Origin: JACMLD01 sp038207265
GTDB taxonomy: Bacteria > Bacteroidota > Bacteroidia > Chitinophagales > Chitinophagaceae
Length of the DNA: 64,000 nt
Assembly (NCBI GenBank): GCA_038207265.1
Contig: JBBQZZ010000015.1
Span: 48,156-112,155 of the forward strand
Direction of reading: 5' to 3'
In this document: one piece after another, positions 18,633 to 28,154 of the stretch
How the letters are laid out: the number at the start of each line of letters is the position of its first letter
Position numbering within the stretch: the stretch's first letter is position 1
Translations under genes and position numbers: made by a program
Notes under the pieces: generated by a model
What the model was told of the DNA's origin: nothing
What the model saw: only the letters and a program-made list of their open reading frames with translations
Databases searched by the model: none

Positions 18633-21170
18633 ATGAAAAAAAGACTCGCCTTGTATTTAATTCTTGTTAGCGGCCTGTTATCAGTCCGTGCACAACTGAT
18701 CATTACCAGTAAAACCGGTGCACATAGCTTTCCACTTATCAGTTCCGGGAATACCGCCGGAATCTTTTTGGACAGCAATGATTTTGCAGTGGTTAAAAAG
18801 GCAGCTACTTTACTACAACGGGATTTCCATCTGGTAACAGGCATCAAACCAATCTTCAATAAGCAATCGACCAATATTATCATTGTGGGCAGTATTGAAA
18901 AATCTACGCTTATCAAAAAACTGGTGCACGATAAAAAACTGGATATTTCCAGGCTGGAAGGCCGTTGGGAAGCGTACCAGATAAATACAATTGCAAATCC
19001 ATTTAAAGGAGTTGACAACGCATTGGTAATAGTGGGCAGCGACCGGCGGGGAACGGCATATGGAATTTTTGAACTCTCAAAACAGATCGGTGTGTCACCC
19101 TGGTATTGGTGGGCCGATGTACCTGTAAAGAAAAAAACGGAGCTGTATGTGAAAAAGAACAACACATTTATAGATTCACCAAAAGTAAAATACCGGGGCA
19201 TTTTTATAAACGACGAAGCACCCGCATTGAGCAACTGGAGTATGGAAAAATTTGGTGGCTTCAACCATACATTCTATTCCAACGTTTTTGAATTGATTCT
19301 TCGCTTGAAAGGAAATTATTTATGGCCGGCTATGTGGGGGCATGCATTTTATGATGACGACAGTTTAAATATAAAAATGGCAGACGAATATGGAGTGGTG
19401 ATTGGCTCTTCCCACCACGAGCCTTTGATGCGGGCGCATGATGAATGGAGAAGGTATGGTACCGGCAAATGGAATTATGACAGCAATGAGGTAAAATTGA
19501 AAGAATTCTGGAAACAGGGAATGCGCCGGGCCAGTAATGAAAAGATAGTCAGCATTGGCATGCGGGGCGATGGAGATGAACCCATGACAAGAGAAACCGC
19601 CACTAGCCTGCTGGAAAGAATTGTAAAGGATCAACGCGGCATTATTGAAGAGGTAACCGGCAAACCTGCAAACCAAACGCCACAGCTATGGGCTTTGTAC
19701 AAGGAAGTACAGGATTATTATGATAAAGGAATGCGGGTACCCGATGACGTTACATTATTATTATGCGATGACAACTGGGGCAATATCCGTAAGCTGCCAA
19801 AACTGAGCGACAAACCAAGAAGTGGTGGTTATGGAATTTATTATCATTTCGATTATGTGGGCGATCCACGCAATTACAAATGGCTTAACACAAATCCTAT
19901 TCCGAGGGTTTGGGAACAAATGCATCTCGCTTATTCCTATGGAGTTGATAAAATCTGGATAGTGAATGTGGGCGACATCAAACCGATGGAATTTCCTATC
20001 TCCTTCTTTCTAGACTATGCTTGGAATCCATCAAAAATTGCTGCAGATGATCTAAAAAAATATACGCAGCAATGGGCCGCTGCGCAGTTTGACAATAAAC
20101 ATGCTGCAGACATAGCGGATATTATTGCTACATACAGCAAATACAATGGAAGGCGAAAACCAGAATTATTGGACGAAAATACTTATAGTATCTATAATTA
20201 CGGAGAGGCAGAAAAAGTAACATTAGAATATAATAATTTATTGGCAAAAGCAGAAAAGCTCAATAAGGAATTACCAGCCGAATATAAGGATGCGTACTTT
20301 CAATTGGTACTTCACCCTGTAAAAGCATGCGCTAATCTTCAGGAATTATATACTAATGTGGCTTTAAATAAATTTTGGTATGCTTCTAAGGTTGGCGAGA
20401 CCAACTACTATGCTGATAAAGCACAACAAAACTATATTAATGATTCGCTAATTACTCTTCAATATCATCAAATCATGAATGGTAAATGGAACCATATGAT
20501 GGACCAGACACATATTGGCTATACTTACTGGCAACAGCCACCGTTTCAAAAAATACCGGCGTTAAAATATCTCCCACCAGATTCGATCCGGCAGGTAGAA
20601 GTAGTAAAGGGCATCCCTGTAGTTTTTGGAAAAGGTCCATACCCTAAAATGCATTCCGAGTTTTCTAATTATGTTTCCATTGAAGCTCCACATTATACAA
20701 AGGCCATCAACTCAAACAAGGTTAAATGGAAAGTATTACCGGATCTTGGAAGAACCGGCGATGCAATAACAACTTTCCCGGTAACAGCCGCCGACGAAAA
20801 TGCGACTGCCAATTCACCGCAGCTTCAATATGAATTTTATACTTACAGTAAAGGAGTGGTAAAATTAAATTTATACTTCTCCCCTACGCTGAATTTTCAT
20901 AACAATCCTGAAGGCTTACAGTATGCCGTAGCAATAGACGATGAACAACCACAAATGATAAGTATTAATAAAGACGTAAATAATCAAAAAACCTGGGAAG
21001 GTTGGGTAGCAAATAATATCATCATCAAAACATCGGCTCACCAGATAGATAAACCAGGTAAGCATATTCTAAAATATTATATGGTTAGCAGTGCTGTTAT
21101 CCTGCAAAAGCTTGTATTGGATTTGGGTGGATTGAAAGAGAGTTATCTTGGTCCACCAGAAACAAAATAG
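18633..21170 (+). CDS. GH115-family alpha-glucuronidase
   Basis: 845 residues with a signal peptide (MKKRLALYLILVSG, cleaved near VRAQ). GH115 enzymes remove (4-O-methyl)glucuronic acid from xylan. Seen: GSDRRGTAYGIFELSKQIG, SPWYWWADVPV, the KYRGIFINDEAPAL segment, IGMRGDGDEPM, LLLCDDNWGNIRKLP, YYHFDYVGDPRNYKW, VWEQMHLAYSYGVDKIWIVN and NVGDIKPMEFPISFFLDYAW, all characteristic of the family. An accessory C-terminal beta-domain follows. The ORF is open to TTG 18627; ATG 18633 is the natural start. First gene of a six-gene plus-strand xylan cluster. Confidence 0.93.
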   Translation: MKKRLALYLILVSGLLSVRAQLIITSKTGAHSFPLISSGNTAGIFLDSNDFAVVKKAATLLQRDFHLVTGIKPIFNKQSTNIIIVGSIEKSTLIKKLVHDKKLDISRLEGRWEAYQINTIANPFKGVDNALVIVGSDRRGTAYGIFELSKQIGVSPWYWWADVPVKKKTELYVKKNNTFIDSPKVKYRGIFINDEAPALSNWSMEKFGGFNHTFYSNVFELILRLKGNYLWPAMWGHAFYDDDSLNIKMADEYGVVIGSSHHEPLMRAHDEWRRYGTGKWNYDSNEVKLKEFWKQGMRRASNEKIVSIGMRGDGDEPMTRETATSLLERIVKDQRGIIEEVTGKPANQTPQLWALYKEVQDYYDKGMRVPDDVTLLLCDDNWGNIRKLPKLSDKPRSGGYGIYYHFDYVGDPRNYKWLNTNPIPRVWEQMHLAYSYGVDKIWIVNVGDIKPMEFPISFFLDYAWNPSKIAADDLKKYTQQWAAAQFDNKHAADIADIIATYSKYNGRRKPELLDENTYSIYNYGEAEKVTLEYNNLLAKAEKLNKELPAEYKDAYFQLVLHPVKACANLQELYTNVALNKFWYASKVGETNYYADKAQQNYINDSLITLQYHQIMNGKWNHMMDQTHIGYTYWQQPPFQKIPALKYLPPDSIRQVEVVKGIPVVFGKGPYPKMHSEFSNYVSIEAPHYTKAINSNKVKWKVLPDLGRTGDAITTFPVTAADENATANSPQLQYEFYTYSKGVVKLNLYFSPTLNFHNNPEGLQYAVAIDDEQPQMISINKDVNNQKTWEGWVANNIIIKTSAHQIDKPGKHILKYYMVSSAVILQKLVLDLGGLKESYLGPPETK

Positions 21171-21227
21171 CTAACATTTTTAAGAATGTAAAGGTTAATC
21201 TGGCAGATGAGTTGATTGGTAGTGGCA

Positions 21228-21244
21228 AAGGGTGGGTCACCCTT
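21228..21244 (+). other. Short hairpin between GH115 and acetylesterase genes
   Basis: AAGGGTG (21228-21234), loop GGT, CACCCTT (21238-21244): a perfect seven-pair stem in the 112-bp gap of a co-directional operon. No T-run follows, so it may be an mRNA processing or stability element rather than a terminator. Confidence 0.35.
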
Positions 21245-21282
21245 GAAGCGCGGCTCACTCTGAACAATAAAATCGACAAAAA

Positions 21283-23274
21283 TTGAAATTATTTAAAGCT
21301 GTCAAAAGAATAACTTCAGCAAACAAGCAAGTGAGAAAAATAAATATTTTTTCTATTTGTATAACAATGCTATTACAATTTCTCTCACTGAATGCAATAG
21401 CAAATATCCGTTTACCGAAACTGGTAAGTAACGGCATGGTTATGCAAAGAAATACCCAACTGATTATCTGGGGTTGGGCCGATCCGGGAGAAAAAATACA
21501 GGTTCAATTTGCAGGTCACGTATACAATACAATTACCGGAACTGATCTCAAATGGCGCATAATGATACCCGCTATGAACGCAGGCGGACCTTATCAAATG
21601 AAAATAGATGGCAATAACCATTTAGAATTGAATGATATTCTTATTGGAGATGTCTGGCTCTGTTCAGGGCAATCCAATATGACAATAACGATGGAACGGG
21701 TAAAAGAAAAATACCCGGAAGACATAGCAGCGAGTGAAAATAACTTGATCCGCTATTTCTTTTTGGCAACGCATTACAATTTCAATCAACCAGAAGAAGA
21801 TATTCCAGCTGGTAAATGGGAAAGCGCCAACCCGCAAACCATTTTGCGTTTTAATGCAGTGGGGTATTTTTTTGCCAGGGACATCTTTGAAAAATATCAT
21901 GTACCCATCGGATTGATCAATGCAAGTGTTGGTGGAACACCAGTTGAATCATGGATAAGCAGTGACGCATTGCAAGCATTTCCAAACTATCTGTCTATAG
22001 CTGAAAAATTTAAAGACAGCCTGTATACAGATAGCATTAAAAAACGGGATGCGGAAATTAACAACAAATGGTATGAATACATCGGTAAAAATGATAGTGG
22101 ATTGGCTGGCAAACTTCCCTGGTATGATACTTCTTACGAGGCATCTGGTTGGAAGACCATGCAAGTGCCGGGCTACTGGGATCAGCAGGGACTAAAATCT
22201 TTTAATGGTGTTGCCTGGTTTCGTAAAGTAATCAGTGTGCCCCAAACTTTTCGCGGTAAACCTCTAAAATTATTTATGGGAAGAATCATTGATGCTGACT
22301 ATGTTTATGTTAATGGAACACTGGTTGGCAATATCACTTACCAATATCCGCCCCGCCGCTACGAGATACCTGCAGGCATTCTAAAACCAGGGATGAATAT
22401 TATAACGGTCAGGGTTATCAGCAATTCGGGAAAAGCTGGATTCGTACCCGACAAACCCTACTTCTTAACAGATGGAAATGCCAAATTTGATTTGAAAGGG
22501 AGTTGGCAATACAAGATCGGCGTACAATCGGCACCGTTACAAAATAACACCCCCAATATTAGCTACCAGCCTACTGGAATGTTTAATGGAATGATAGCTC
22601 CTTTATTGAATTATTCGATAAAAGGTATTTTATGGTACCAGGGTGAAAGCAATACCGGGCATCCTGAAGATTATCACGCTTTATTCAATGCGATGATCAA
22701 GGACTGGCGAATACAATGGAAATTGGGTAACGTACCATTCCTATTTGTGCAATTACCCAACTATGGCGACACAACGGATAATCCAACAGAAAGTAAATGG
22801 GCATTGTTAAGAGAACAACAATTACAAACATTGGCCACTATAAATACTGCGATGGCCGTGACCATAGATATCGGGGAATGGAACGACCTGCATCCCCTGA
22901 ATAAAAAAGATGTCGGAAAAAGATTGGCGCTTGCCGCAATGCACCTGGCTTACGCTGATAAAACAATAACGTATTCCGGGCCCTTGTTTCAATCAATGAA
23001 AATCAACAACAACAAAATCATTGTTGAATTTACAAATACCGGTACGGGTTTAACTGCAAAAGATGGTAATCAATTGCGGCAATTCGCCATTGCAGGTGCT
23101 GATAAAAAATTTGTGTGGGCGAAAACCAAAATAGAAAATACTAAAATAATTGTATGGAATGAAACAGTTTCACATCCTATGTTTGTTCGTTATGCATGGG
23201 CCGATAATCCAATTGGCGCAAACCTCTGTAACAAAGAAGGTTTGCCTGCATCACCCTTCAGAACGGACAAATAA
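21283..23274 (+). CDS. Sialate O-acetylesterase-type (SASA) carbohydrate esterase
   Basis: About 663 residues. SGNH-fold esterase of the sialate/9-O-acetylesterase family; members in xylan clusters remove acetyl groups from xylan. Seen: GDVWLCSGQSNM with nucleophile Ser131, ASVGGTPVESWIS, WYQGESNTGHPEDYH, and the Asp535-x-His537 pair in GEWNDLHP. A beta-galactosidase-like jelly-roll insert (VAWFRKVISVP, then YVYVNGTLVGNI) sits between 230 and 420, as often seen in this family. Start unclear: TTG 21283 is the longest; GTG 21331 gives a neat signal peptide (VRKINIFSICITMLLQFLS, cleaved near AIA). Second gene of the xylan cluster. Confidence 0.88.
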   Translation: MKLFKAVKRITSANKQVRKINIFSICITMLLQFLSLNAIANIRLPKLVSNGMVMQRNTQLIIWGWADPGEKIQVQFAGHVYNTITGTDLKWRIMIPAMNAGGPYQMKIDGNNHLELNDILIGDVWLCSGQSNMTITMERVKEKYPEDIAASENNLIRYFFLATHYNFNQPEEDIPAGKWESANPQTILRFNAVGYFFARDIFEKYHVPIGLINASVGGTPVESWISSDALQAFPNYLSIAEKFKDSLYTDSIKKRDAEINNKWYEYIGKNDSGLAGKLPWYDTSYEASGWKTMQVPGYWDQQGLKSFNGVAWFRKVISVPQTFRGKPLKLFMGRIIDADYVYVNGTLVGNITYQYPPRRYEIPAGILKPGMNIITVRVISNSGKAGFVPDKPYFLTDGNAKFDLKGSWQYKIGVQSAPLQNNTPNISYQPTGMFNGMIAPLLNYSIKGILWYQGESNTGHPEDYHALFNAMIKDWRIQWKLGNVPFLFVQLPNYGDTTDNPTESKWALLREQQLQTLATINTAMAVTIDIGEWNDLHPLNKKDVGKRLALAAMHLAYADKTITYSGPLFQSMKINNNKIIVEFTNTGTGLTAKDGNQLRQFAIAGADKKFVWAKTKIENTKIIVWNETVSHPMFVRYAWADNPIGANLCNKEGLPASPFRTDK

Positions 23275-23307
23275 TTATTAATTTCTTTTATAGAAAAAAA
23301 AAGACAC

Positions 23308-24126
23308 ATGTTATTAATCCAATTTCACAGTATAATTAATCCAATCGTACTGGTAAGTCTCTGTATGAGCTCCTGTATTTGTTTATCAGCACAAAACAAT
23401 GAACCGTGGAACCATAAAAAATGTGCTGTTGTGTTAACTTATGATGATGCCATCAACCAACACCTGGACAATGCCGTACCGGTATTGGATTCACTTGGAT
23501 TGAAAGCAACTTTTTATATCACCGGGTATTCTTCTTCTGTAAGAGAAAGGCTGAATGAATGGAAAAGAATTGTGACCCATGGTCATGAACTGGGCAACCA
23601 TACCATGTTTCACCCATGCGATGCCAGTATTGCGGGGCGCAGCTGGGTAAAACCAGAATATGATTTAAGCAAATACAATATCCGTCGCATAGTAGATGAA
23701 ACAAGGACAACCAACGTGTTGCTGCAATCAATGGACGGCAAAACAAAAAGAACATTTGCCTATCCATGCGGCGATATGAAAGTGGGTGATACTTCTTTTA
23801 TCGATTTGCTGAAAAATGATTTCATTGCAGCAAGAGTTGTCAATAACCAGATGCACGGCATAAATAATATTGATTTGTACAAAGTGGATTGTTACCTGGT
23901 GAACGGGCAAAGCGGCGACGAATTAATTGCCTGGGCAAAACAGGCCATGGAAACCAACTCATTGCTGGTAATACTTTTTCATGGAGTTAATGGAGGCAAT
24001 TCATTAAATGTTTCATTGCCGGCGCACCGCCAATTTTTGCGATTTCTCAAACAACATGAAAAAGATATCTGGATTGCGCCGATGCTAACAGTTGCAGAAT
24101 ACATAAAAAAATATCAGTCACAATAA
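23308..24126 (+). CDS. Polysaccharide deacetylase (CE4 family)
   Basis: 272 residues with a signal peptide near 8-28. NodB-homology (CE4) metal-dependent deacetylase. Seen: VVLTYDDAINQHLDNAVPVL with Asp46-Asp47, and the metal-binding HELGNHTMFHP with His98 and His102, then FAYPCGDM and LVILFHGVNGG. All the NodB motifs I expect are present. In this setting (34 bp after an acetylesterase, 11 bp before CE15) the probable substrate is acetylated xylan; chitin-type or peptidoglycan substrates are also possible for the family. Confidence 0.88.
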   Translation: MLLIQFHSIINPIVLVSLCMSSCICLSAQNNEPWNHKKCAVVLTYDDAINQHLDNAVPVLDSLGLKATFYITGYSSSVRERLNEWKRIVTHGHELGNHTMFHPCDASIAGRSWVKPEYDLSKYNIRRIVDETRTTNVLLQSMDGKTKRTFAYPCGDMKVGDTSFIDLLKNDFIAARVVNNQMHGINNIDLYKVDCYLVNGQSGDELIAWAKQAMETNSLLVILFHGVNGGNSLNVSLPAHRQFLRFLKQHEKDIWIAPMLTVAEYIKKYQSQ

Positions 24127-24137
24127 TTATTCCTGCT

Positions 24138-25508
24138 ATGAAAAAAATATTGAGTTTGATTCTTATCAATTTTTTGTTTGCAATCATTGCAAATGCACAG
24201 TTTGGCAGGCTATCGCCGGCAGATAGTCTCCGACGTGACAGCATTAACCGTGTTACACAAAATGATCATGCGCAAATGCTAAAGCAATTGAATATACAGT
24301 CGGTCCGTACCGGTGCTGATGGAAACAATCCAAACGCACCGAACGCCGCCAACTATGATGAATCAAAAGCAAATCCATTTCCCAAACTTCCGGATCCACT
24401 TATTTTAAAGAACGGGCAAAGAATAATGAATGCTGCTGACTGGTGGAATAAAAGACGTCCTGAAATTGAAGAAGATTTTAACAAAGAAATTTATGGCAGG
24501 CTCCCAAAAAATATTCCGGGCGTAAAATGGGAACTGGTCAAAGACACAATTGAAATGGACGGAACTGTGCAGGTGCATACAAGAAAGTTGATCGGTCATG
24601 TTGAAAATAGGGCTTATCCTTCAATCTCCGTAAATATTGATTTGAGTTTGTCTACACCCACAGCAGCAACAAAACCTGTTCCGGTAGTGATGGAACTCAG
24701 TTTTATTTTCCCTCCGGGTTTTCACTTTCCCACACCTGCACGTGATAGTAGTAAACCCGAACCACTTACCTGGCAGCAGCAAAGCCTTGCAAAAGGATGG
24801 GGTTATGCAGTATTGATACCCGTTAGTATACAAGCAGACAACGGTGCGGGATTAACGCAAGGCATTATTGGATTGACCAATAAAGGACAATTCCGCAAAC
24901 CCGATGATTGGGGTGCCCTACGTGCCTGGGCATGGGGTGCCAGTCGTGCGATGGATTATTTTGAAACTGATAAGACAGTTGATGCCAAACATATTGCTAT
25001 TGAAGGTCACTCACGGTATGGCAAAGCCGCACTTGTTACGCTTGCCTATGATAAACGCTTCGCTGCCGGTTTTATCAGTTCTTCCGGTGAAGGGGGAGCG
25101 AAATTGCACCGGCGCAATGCTGGTGAGATTGTTGAAAATCTAACGGGTGCAGGCGAGTATCATTGGATGGCAGGCAATTTCATAAAATATGGCGGACCCT
25201 TAAACTGGGGTGATCTGCCGGTAGATTCGCATGAACTGATTGCTATGTGTGCGCCAAGACCTGTTTTTATCAGTAGTGGCGATAAGGGGGATGCATGGGT
25301 GGATGTAAAAGGGATGTTCATGGCGGCTGTTGCTGCGGGCCCCGTATATAAATTATTAGGGAAAAAAGATTTGGGTACCAATAAGTTTCCTGCAATTGAA
25401 AATGGTTTGATGGAAGGTGAGATTGCATTTCGTCAGCATAGCGGTGGTCATACACCTGGTCCCAACTGGCCCAGCTTCCTTGAATTTGCAGCGCGCTATT
25501 TTGAATAA
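24138..25508 (+). CDS. CE15-family 4-O-methyl-glucuronoyl methylesterase (glucuronoyl esterase)
   Basis: 456 residues with a signal peptide (MKKILSLILINFLFAIIANA). CE15 enzymes cut the ester between lignin alcohols and glucuronic acid on xylan. Seen: the family nucleophile motif as GHSRYGKAAL with Ser292, SSGEGGAKLHRR with Glu318 in the acid position, LPVDSHELIAMCAPRPVFIS, and catalytic His438 in HSGGHTPGPNWP. The catalytic triad looks complete. It lies between CE4 and GH10 genes, which strongly supports a glucuronoxylan role. Some annotation systems may call it acetylxylan esterase or alpha/beta-hydrolase. Confidence 0.88.
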   Translation: MKKILSLILINFLFAIIANAQFGRLSPADSLRRDSINRVTQNDHAQMLKQLNIQSVRTGADGNNPNAPNAANYDESKANPFPKLPDPLILKNGQRIMNAADWWNKRRPEIEEDFNKEIYGRLPKNIPGVKWELVKDTIEMDGTVQVHTRKLIGHVENRAYPSISVNIDLSLSTPTAATKPVPVVMELSFIFPPGFHFPTPARDSSKPEPLTWQQQSLAKGWGYAVLIPVSIQADNGAGLTQGIIGLTNKGQFRKPDDWGALRAWAWGASRAMDYFETDKTVDAKHIAIEGHSRYGKAALVTLAYDKRFAAGFISSSGEGGAKLHRRNAGEIVENLTGAGEYHWMAGNFIKYGGPLNWGDLPVDSHELIAMCAPRPVFISSGDKGDAWVDVKGMFMAAVAAGPVYKLLGKKDLGTNKFPAIENGLMEGEIAFRQHSGGHTPGPNWPSFLEFAARYFE

Positions 25509-25577
25509 GAAGTTTAATTTTAGAATAAGTACTCATCATCGCCGGTCTAATATTTTAAATAGTTAAATCATTAATTC

Positions 25578-26666
25578 ATGCATAAATTTCTCTGTGTAAT
25601 TACTATTTGTGTAATTACTAACCTGTTATTTTCCCCGGATAATTTGAATGCACAGCAAGTAAAGGGTCTCAATGAATATTATCAAAAATACTTCACCATT
25701 GGCGTAGCGGTTTCTCCGCAAACCTGTAAAAAAGAAGATGAAAGTAATCTGGTAATTGAACAGTTTGGCAGTATTACACCAGAGAATGCCATGAAGATGG
25801 GTCCTATTCATCCTAAAGAAAACGAATATTACTGGAAAGATGCAGATTCAATTGTTGCATTTGCGAAGGCGCATCACTTAAAAATACGCGGACATTGTCT
25901 ATGCTGGCACAATCAAACTCCGAATTGGCTGTTTGTTGATTCTGCCGGTAAGACCGTCAGTAAGGACGTGCTATTACAAAGATTGAAAGACCATATTACA
26001 ACTGTTGTTAGCCGTTACAAAGGAATTATTTATGCCTGGGATGTTGTGAATGAAGTGATCTCTGATAAACCGGAGGAATATTTCCGTAATTCGCCCTGGT
26101 ATAAAATATGTGGCGAAGATTTTGTTGCCAAAGCTTTCGAATTCGCACATGCTGCGGATCCCAATGCATTGCTTTTCTATAATGACTATAATGAAATCAA
26201 TGCAGTTAAAAGAGAAAAAATCTATACACTGGTCAATAAACTAAAAACAGCTGGCATACCCATACATGGCCTGGGTATGCAGGGCCATTGGGCCATCAAC
26301 GAACCTTCGGCCTCTCAATTGGACAGCACTATCAGGCGTTTTGCAATGCTTGGGTTAAAACTCCAGGTTACCGAACTGGACATTTCCGTCTACGCAAAAG
26401 AACACAATACAAGGGAAAGTCAGCCTGCAGATACAAACACTAATTTCAGCGACGAAAAAGAAAAAAAACAAATGGAGATGTATGCCATGTGTTTTAAAAC
26501 CTTCAGAAAATATAAAAGTGTTTTATCAGGCATTACCTTCTGGAATGTTTCAGATCGTAGTAGCTGGTTAGACAATTTCCCTGTGCGGGGTAGAAAAGAT
26601 TACCCGCTTTTATTCGACAAAGACTTAAAACCAAAAAAAGCTTTTTGGGAAGTAGTTAAGTTTTAA
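25578..26666 (+). CDS. Endo-1,4-beta-xylanase, GH10
   Basis: 362 residues with a signal peptide (cleavage near NLNA before QQ). GH10 TIM-barrel that cleaves the xylan backbone with retention. Seen: SITPENAMKMGPIHP, IRGHCLCWHNQTPNW, the acid/base Glu159 in WDVVNEVISD, NDYN, IHGLGMQGHW and the nucleophile Glu266 in LQVTELDISVY, then GITFWNVSDRSSWL. Single-domain, no binding module and no T9SS tail, so probably periplasmic or surface-attached by another route. Fifth gene in the xylan cluster. Confidence 0.96.
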   Translation: MHKFLCVITICVITNLLFSPDNLNAQQVKGLNEYYQKYFTIGVAVSPQTCKKEDESNLVIEQFGSITPENAMKMGPIHPKENEYYWKDADSIVAFAKAHHLKIRGHCLCWHNQTPNWLFVDSAGKTVSKDVLLQRLKDHITTVVSRYKGIIYAWDVVNEVISDKPEEYFRNSPWYKICGEDFVAKAFEFAHAADPNALLFYNDYNEINAVKREKIYTLVNKLKTAGIPIHGLGMQGHWAINEPSASQLDSTIRRFAMLGLKLQVTELDISVYAKEHNTRESQPADTNTNFSDEKEKKQMEMYAMCFKTFRKYKSVLSGITFWNVSDRSSWLDNFPVRGRKDYPLLFDKDLKPKKAFWEVVKF

Positions 26667-26681
26667 AGAAGTCGGCATGCA

Positions 26682-26737
26682 TTTGCAACGCCGGGTTCTC
26701 ATTCGAATCATGTACATTAGCAGTATAACGTTGCAAA
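26682..26737 (+). promoter_or_regulatory. Inverted repeat covering the leader of the alditol oxidase gene
   Basis: TTTGCAACG (26682-26690) and CGTTGCAAA (26729-26737) are exact reverse complements 38 bp apart; the second arm ends directly before the ATG at 26738. In mRNA this could sequester the start region; as DNA it could be an operator. There is no T-run for a terminator. Confidence 0.5.
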
Positions 26738-28084
26738 ATGAAAAAAAGAACCTTTATCAAACTTTCTTCTATGGCCATCACGGGTACCATCTTATCTCCA
26801 TTGGTTGATTTTGCGCAGGATGATAAATTGATAAACTGGGCTGGCAACCTTCAATACAGCACGAACAAACTTCAGTCACCACAAACCATTGCAGCACTAC
26901 AGGAACTAATCAGGAAATATAAGAAACTAAAAATACTGGGTACCCGCCATTGTTTTAATAATATTGCCGATTCAAAAGATAATTTGATTTCGTTGCAGGC
27001 AATAGAACCAGTGATGCAGATTGATGAAAAAAACCATACCGTTGATGTGAGTGGTGGAATTCGTTATGGCCGTTTGGCTGAGCATTTACAAAAAAATGGT
27101 TTTGCGTTGCATAATCTTGCATCGCTTCCTCATATTTCTGTAGCAGGTGCCTGTGCAACCGCTACGCATGGTTCAGGAAGTAAAAATGGCAATTTATCTT
27201 CTGCCGTAGTGGGAATGAATATCATCAATGCTTCGGGAGATTTGGTGAAACTGAGCAAGCAAAAAGATGGAGAACATTTTATGTCGGCTGTAGTGAACCT
27301 CGGGGCATTGGGTGCCGTTACCCAATTGACGCTGGATATACAACCTACTTTTAATGTGCGACAGGATGTGTATGAAAATCTTCCCTTCTCTGTATTGAAA
27401 GATCATTTCGAGCAAATATTTTCCAGTGGTTACAGCGTGAGTCTTTTCACAGACTGGCGAAATAAGAATTTCAGTGAAGTATGGATAAAGCGCCGGATCA
27501 AAGACGGCGAAACCATTCAGCTGGCACCCGATTTTTTTGGATCAAAACCAGCCACAAAAAACCTGCATCCCATTGTTGAACTGTCTGCCGAAAATTGTAC
27601 AGAGCAAATGGGTGTGCCCGGCCCCTGGCATGAAAGACTTCCCCATTTTAAAATGGGATTCACCCCCAGCAGCGGCAAAGAATTACAATCAGAATATTTC
27701 GTACCACGGCAACACGCATACGAAGCTATTATGGCTGTTGAGAAACTACATGAAAAAGTTAGTCCGCATTTAATGATAACAGAAATCCGCACCATTGATG
27801 CAGATAATTTCTGGATGAGCCCCTGCTATCAGCAACCCAGTGCAACCATCCATTTCACCTGGAAACAGGAATGGACCGAAGTAAAAAAATTACTGCCGCT
27901 GATTGAAGCGCAATTGGCACCTTTCAATGCAAAACCCCATTGGGGAAAATTATTTACCATCGCTCCTCAGCGACTTGCTTCATTATATAAAAAGCTTCCT
28001 GAATTCAAACAAACAATTGCACATTATGATGCTTCCGGTAAGTTCAGGAATGAGTGGCTGGACAAAAATATTTTCGGTATTTGA
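26738..28084 (+). CDS. Alditol/xylitol oxidase-like FAD-dependent oxidase
   Basis: 448 residues. VAO-type FAD oxidase with a C-terminal ALO domain; close in pattern to alditol (xylitol) oxidases, which oxidise the terminal hydroxyl of polyols and release hydrogen peroxide. Seen: ILGTRHCFNNIADS with His71 at the position that binds FAD covalently in AldO, LPHISVAGACATATHGSG, NLGALGAVTQLTLDI, SVSLFTDWRNKNFSEVWIKRR and a C-terminal HPHWGKLF-like motif (KPHWGKLF). The N-terminus (MKKRTFIKLSSMAITGTI) looks like a signal sequence but lacks a twin-arginine pair. Lying directly behind the xylanase suggests a role in using xylose- or arabinose-derived polyols (inference). L-gulono/arabinono-lactone oxidase is the alternative. 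Confidence 0.85.
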   Translation: MKKRTFIKLSSMAITGTILSPLVDFAQDDKLINWAGNLQYSTNKLQSPQTIAALQELIRKYKKLKILGTRHCFNNIADSKDNLISLQAIEPVMQIDEKNHTVDVSGGIRYGRLAEHLQKNGFALHNLASLPHISVAGACATATHGSGSKNGNLSSAVVGMNIINASGDLVKLSKQKDGEHFMSAVVNLGALGAVTQLTLDIQPTFNVRQDVYENLPFSVLKDHFEQIFSSGYSVSLFTDWRNKNFSEVWIKRRIKDGETIQLAPDFFGSKPATKNLHPIVELSAENCTEQMGVPGPWHERLPHFKMGFTPSSGKELQSEYFVPRQHAYEAIMAVEKLHEKVSPHLMITEIRTIDADNFWMSPCYQQPSATIHFTWKQEWTEVKKLLPLIEAQLAPFNAKPHWGKLFTIAPQRLASLYKKLPEFKQTIAHYDASGKFRNEWLDKNIFGI

Positions 28085-28154
28085 TTTCTTGCAATCGCAA
28101 TTTGCAATCCCAGGTCGTAACTTCTTATTTTAATACACGTAAAACACCGGGCAA

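Noticed and set aside
18566..19264. 232-residue minus-strand ORF opposite the start of GH115
   Set aside because: Shadow of a confident GH115 gene; composition unlike real proteins here.
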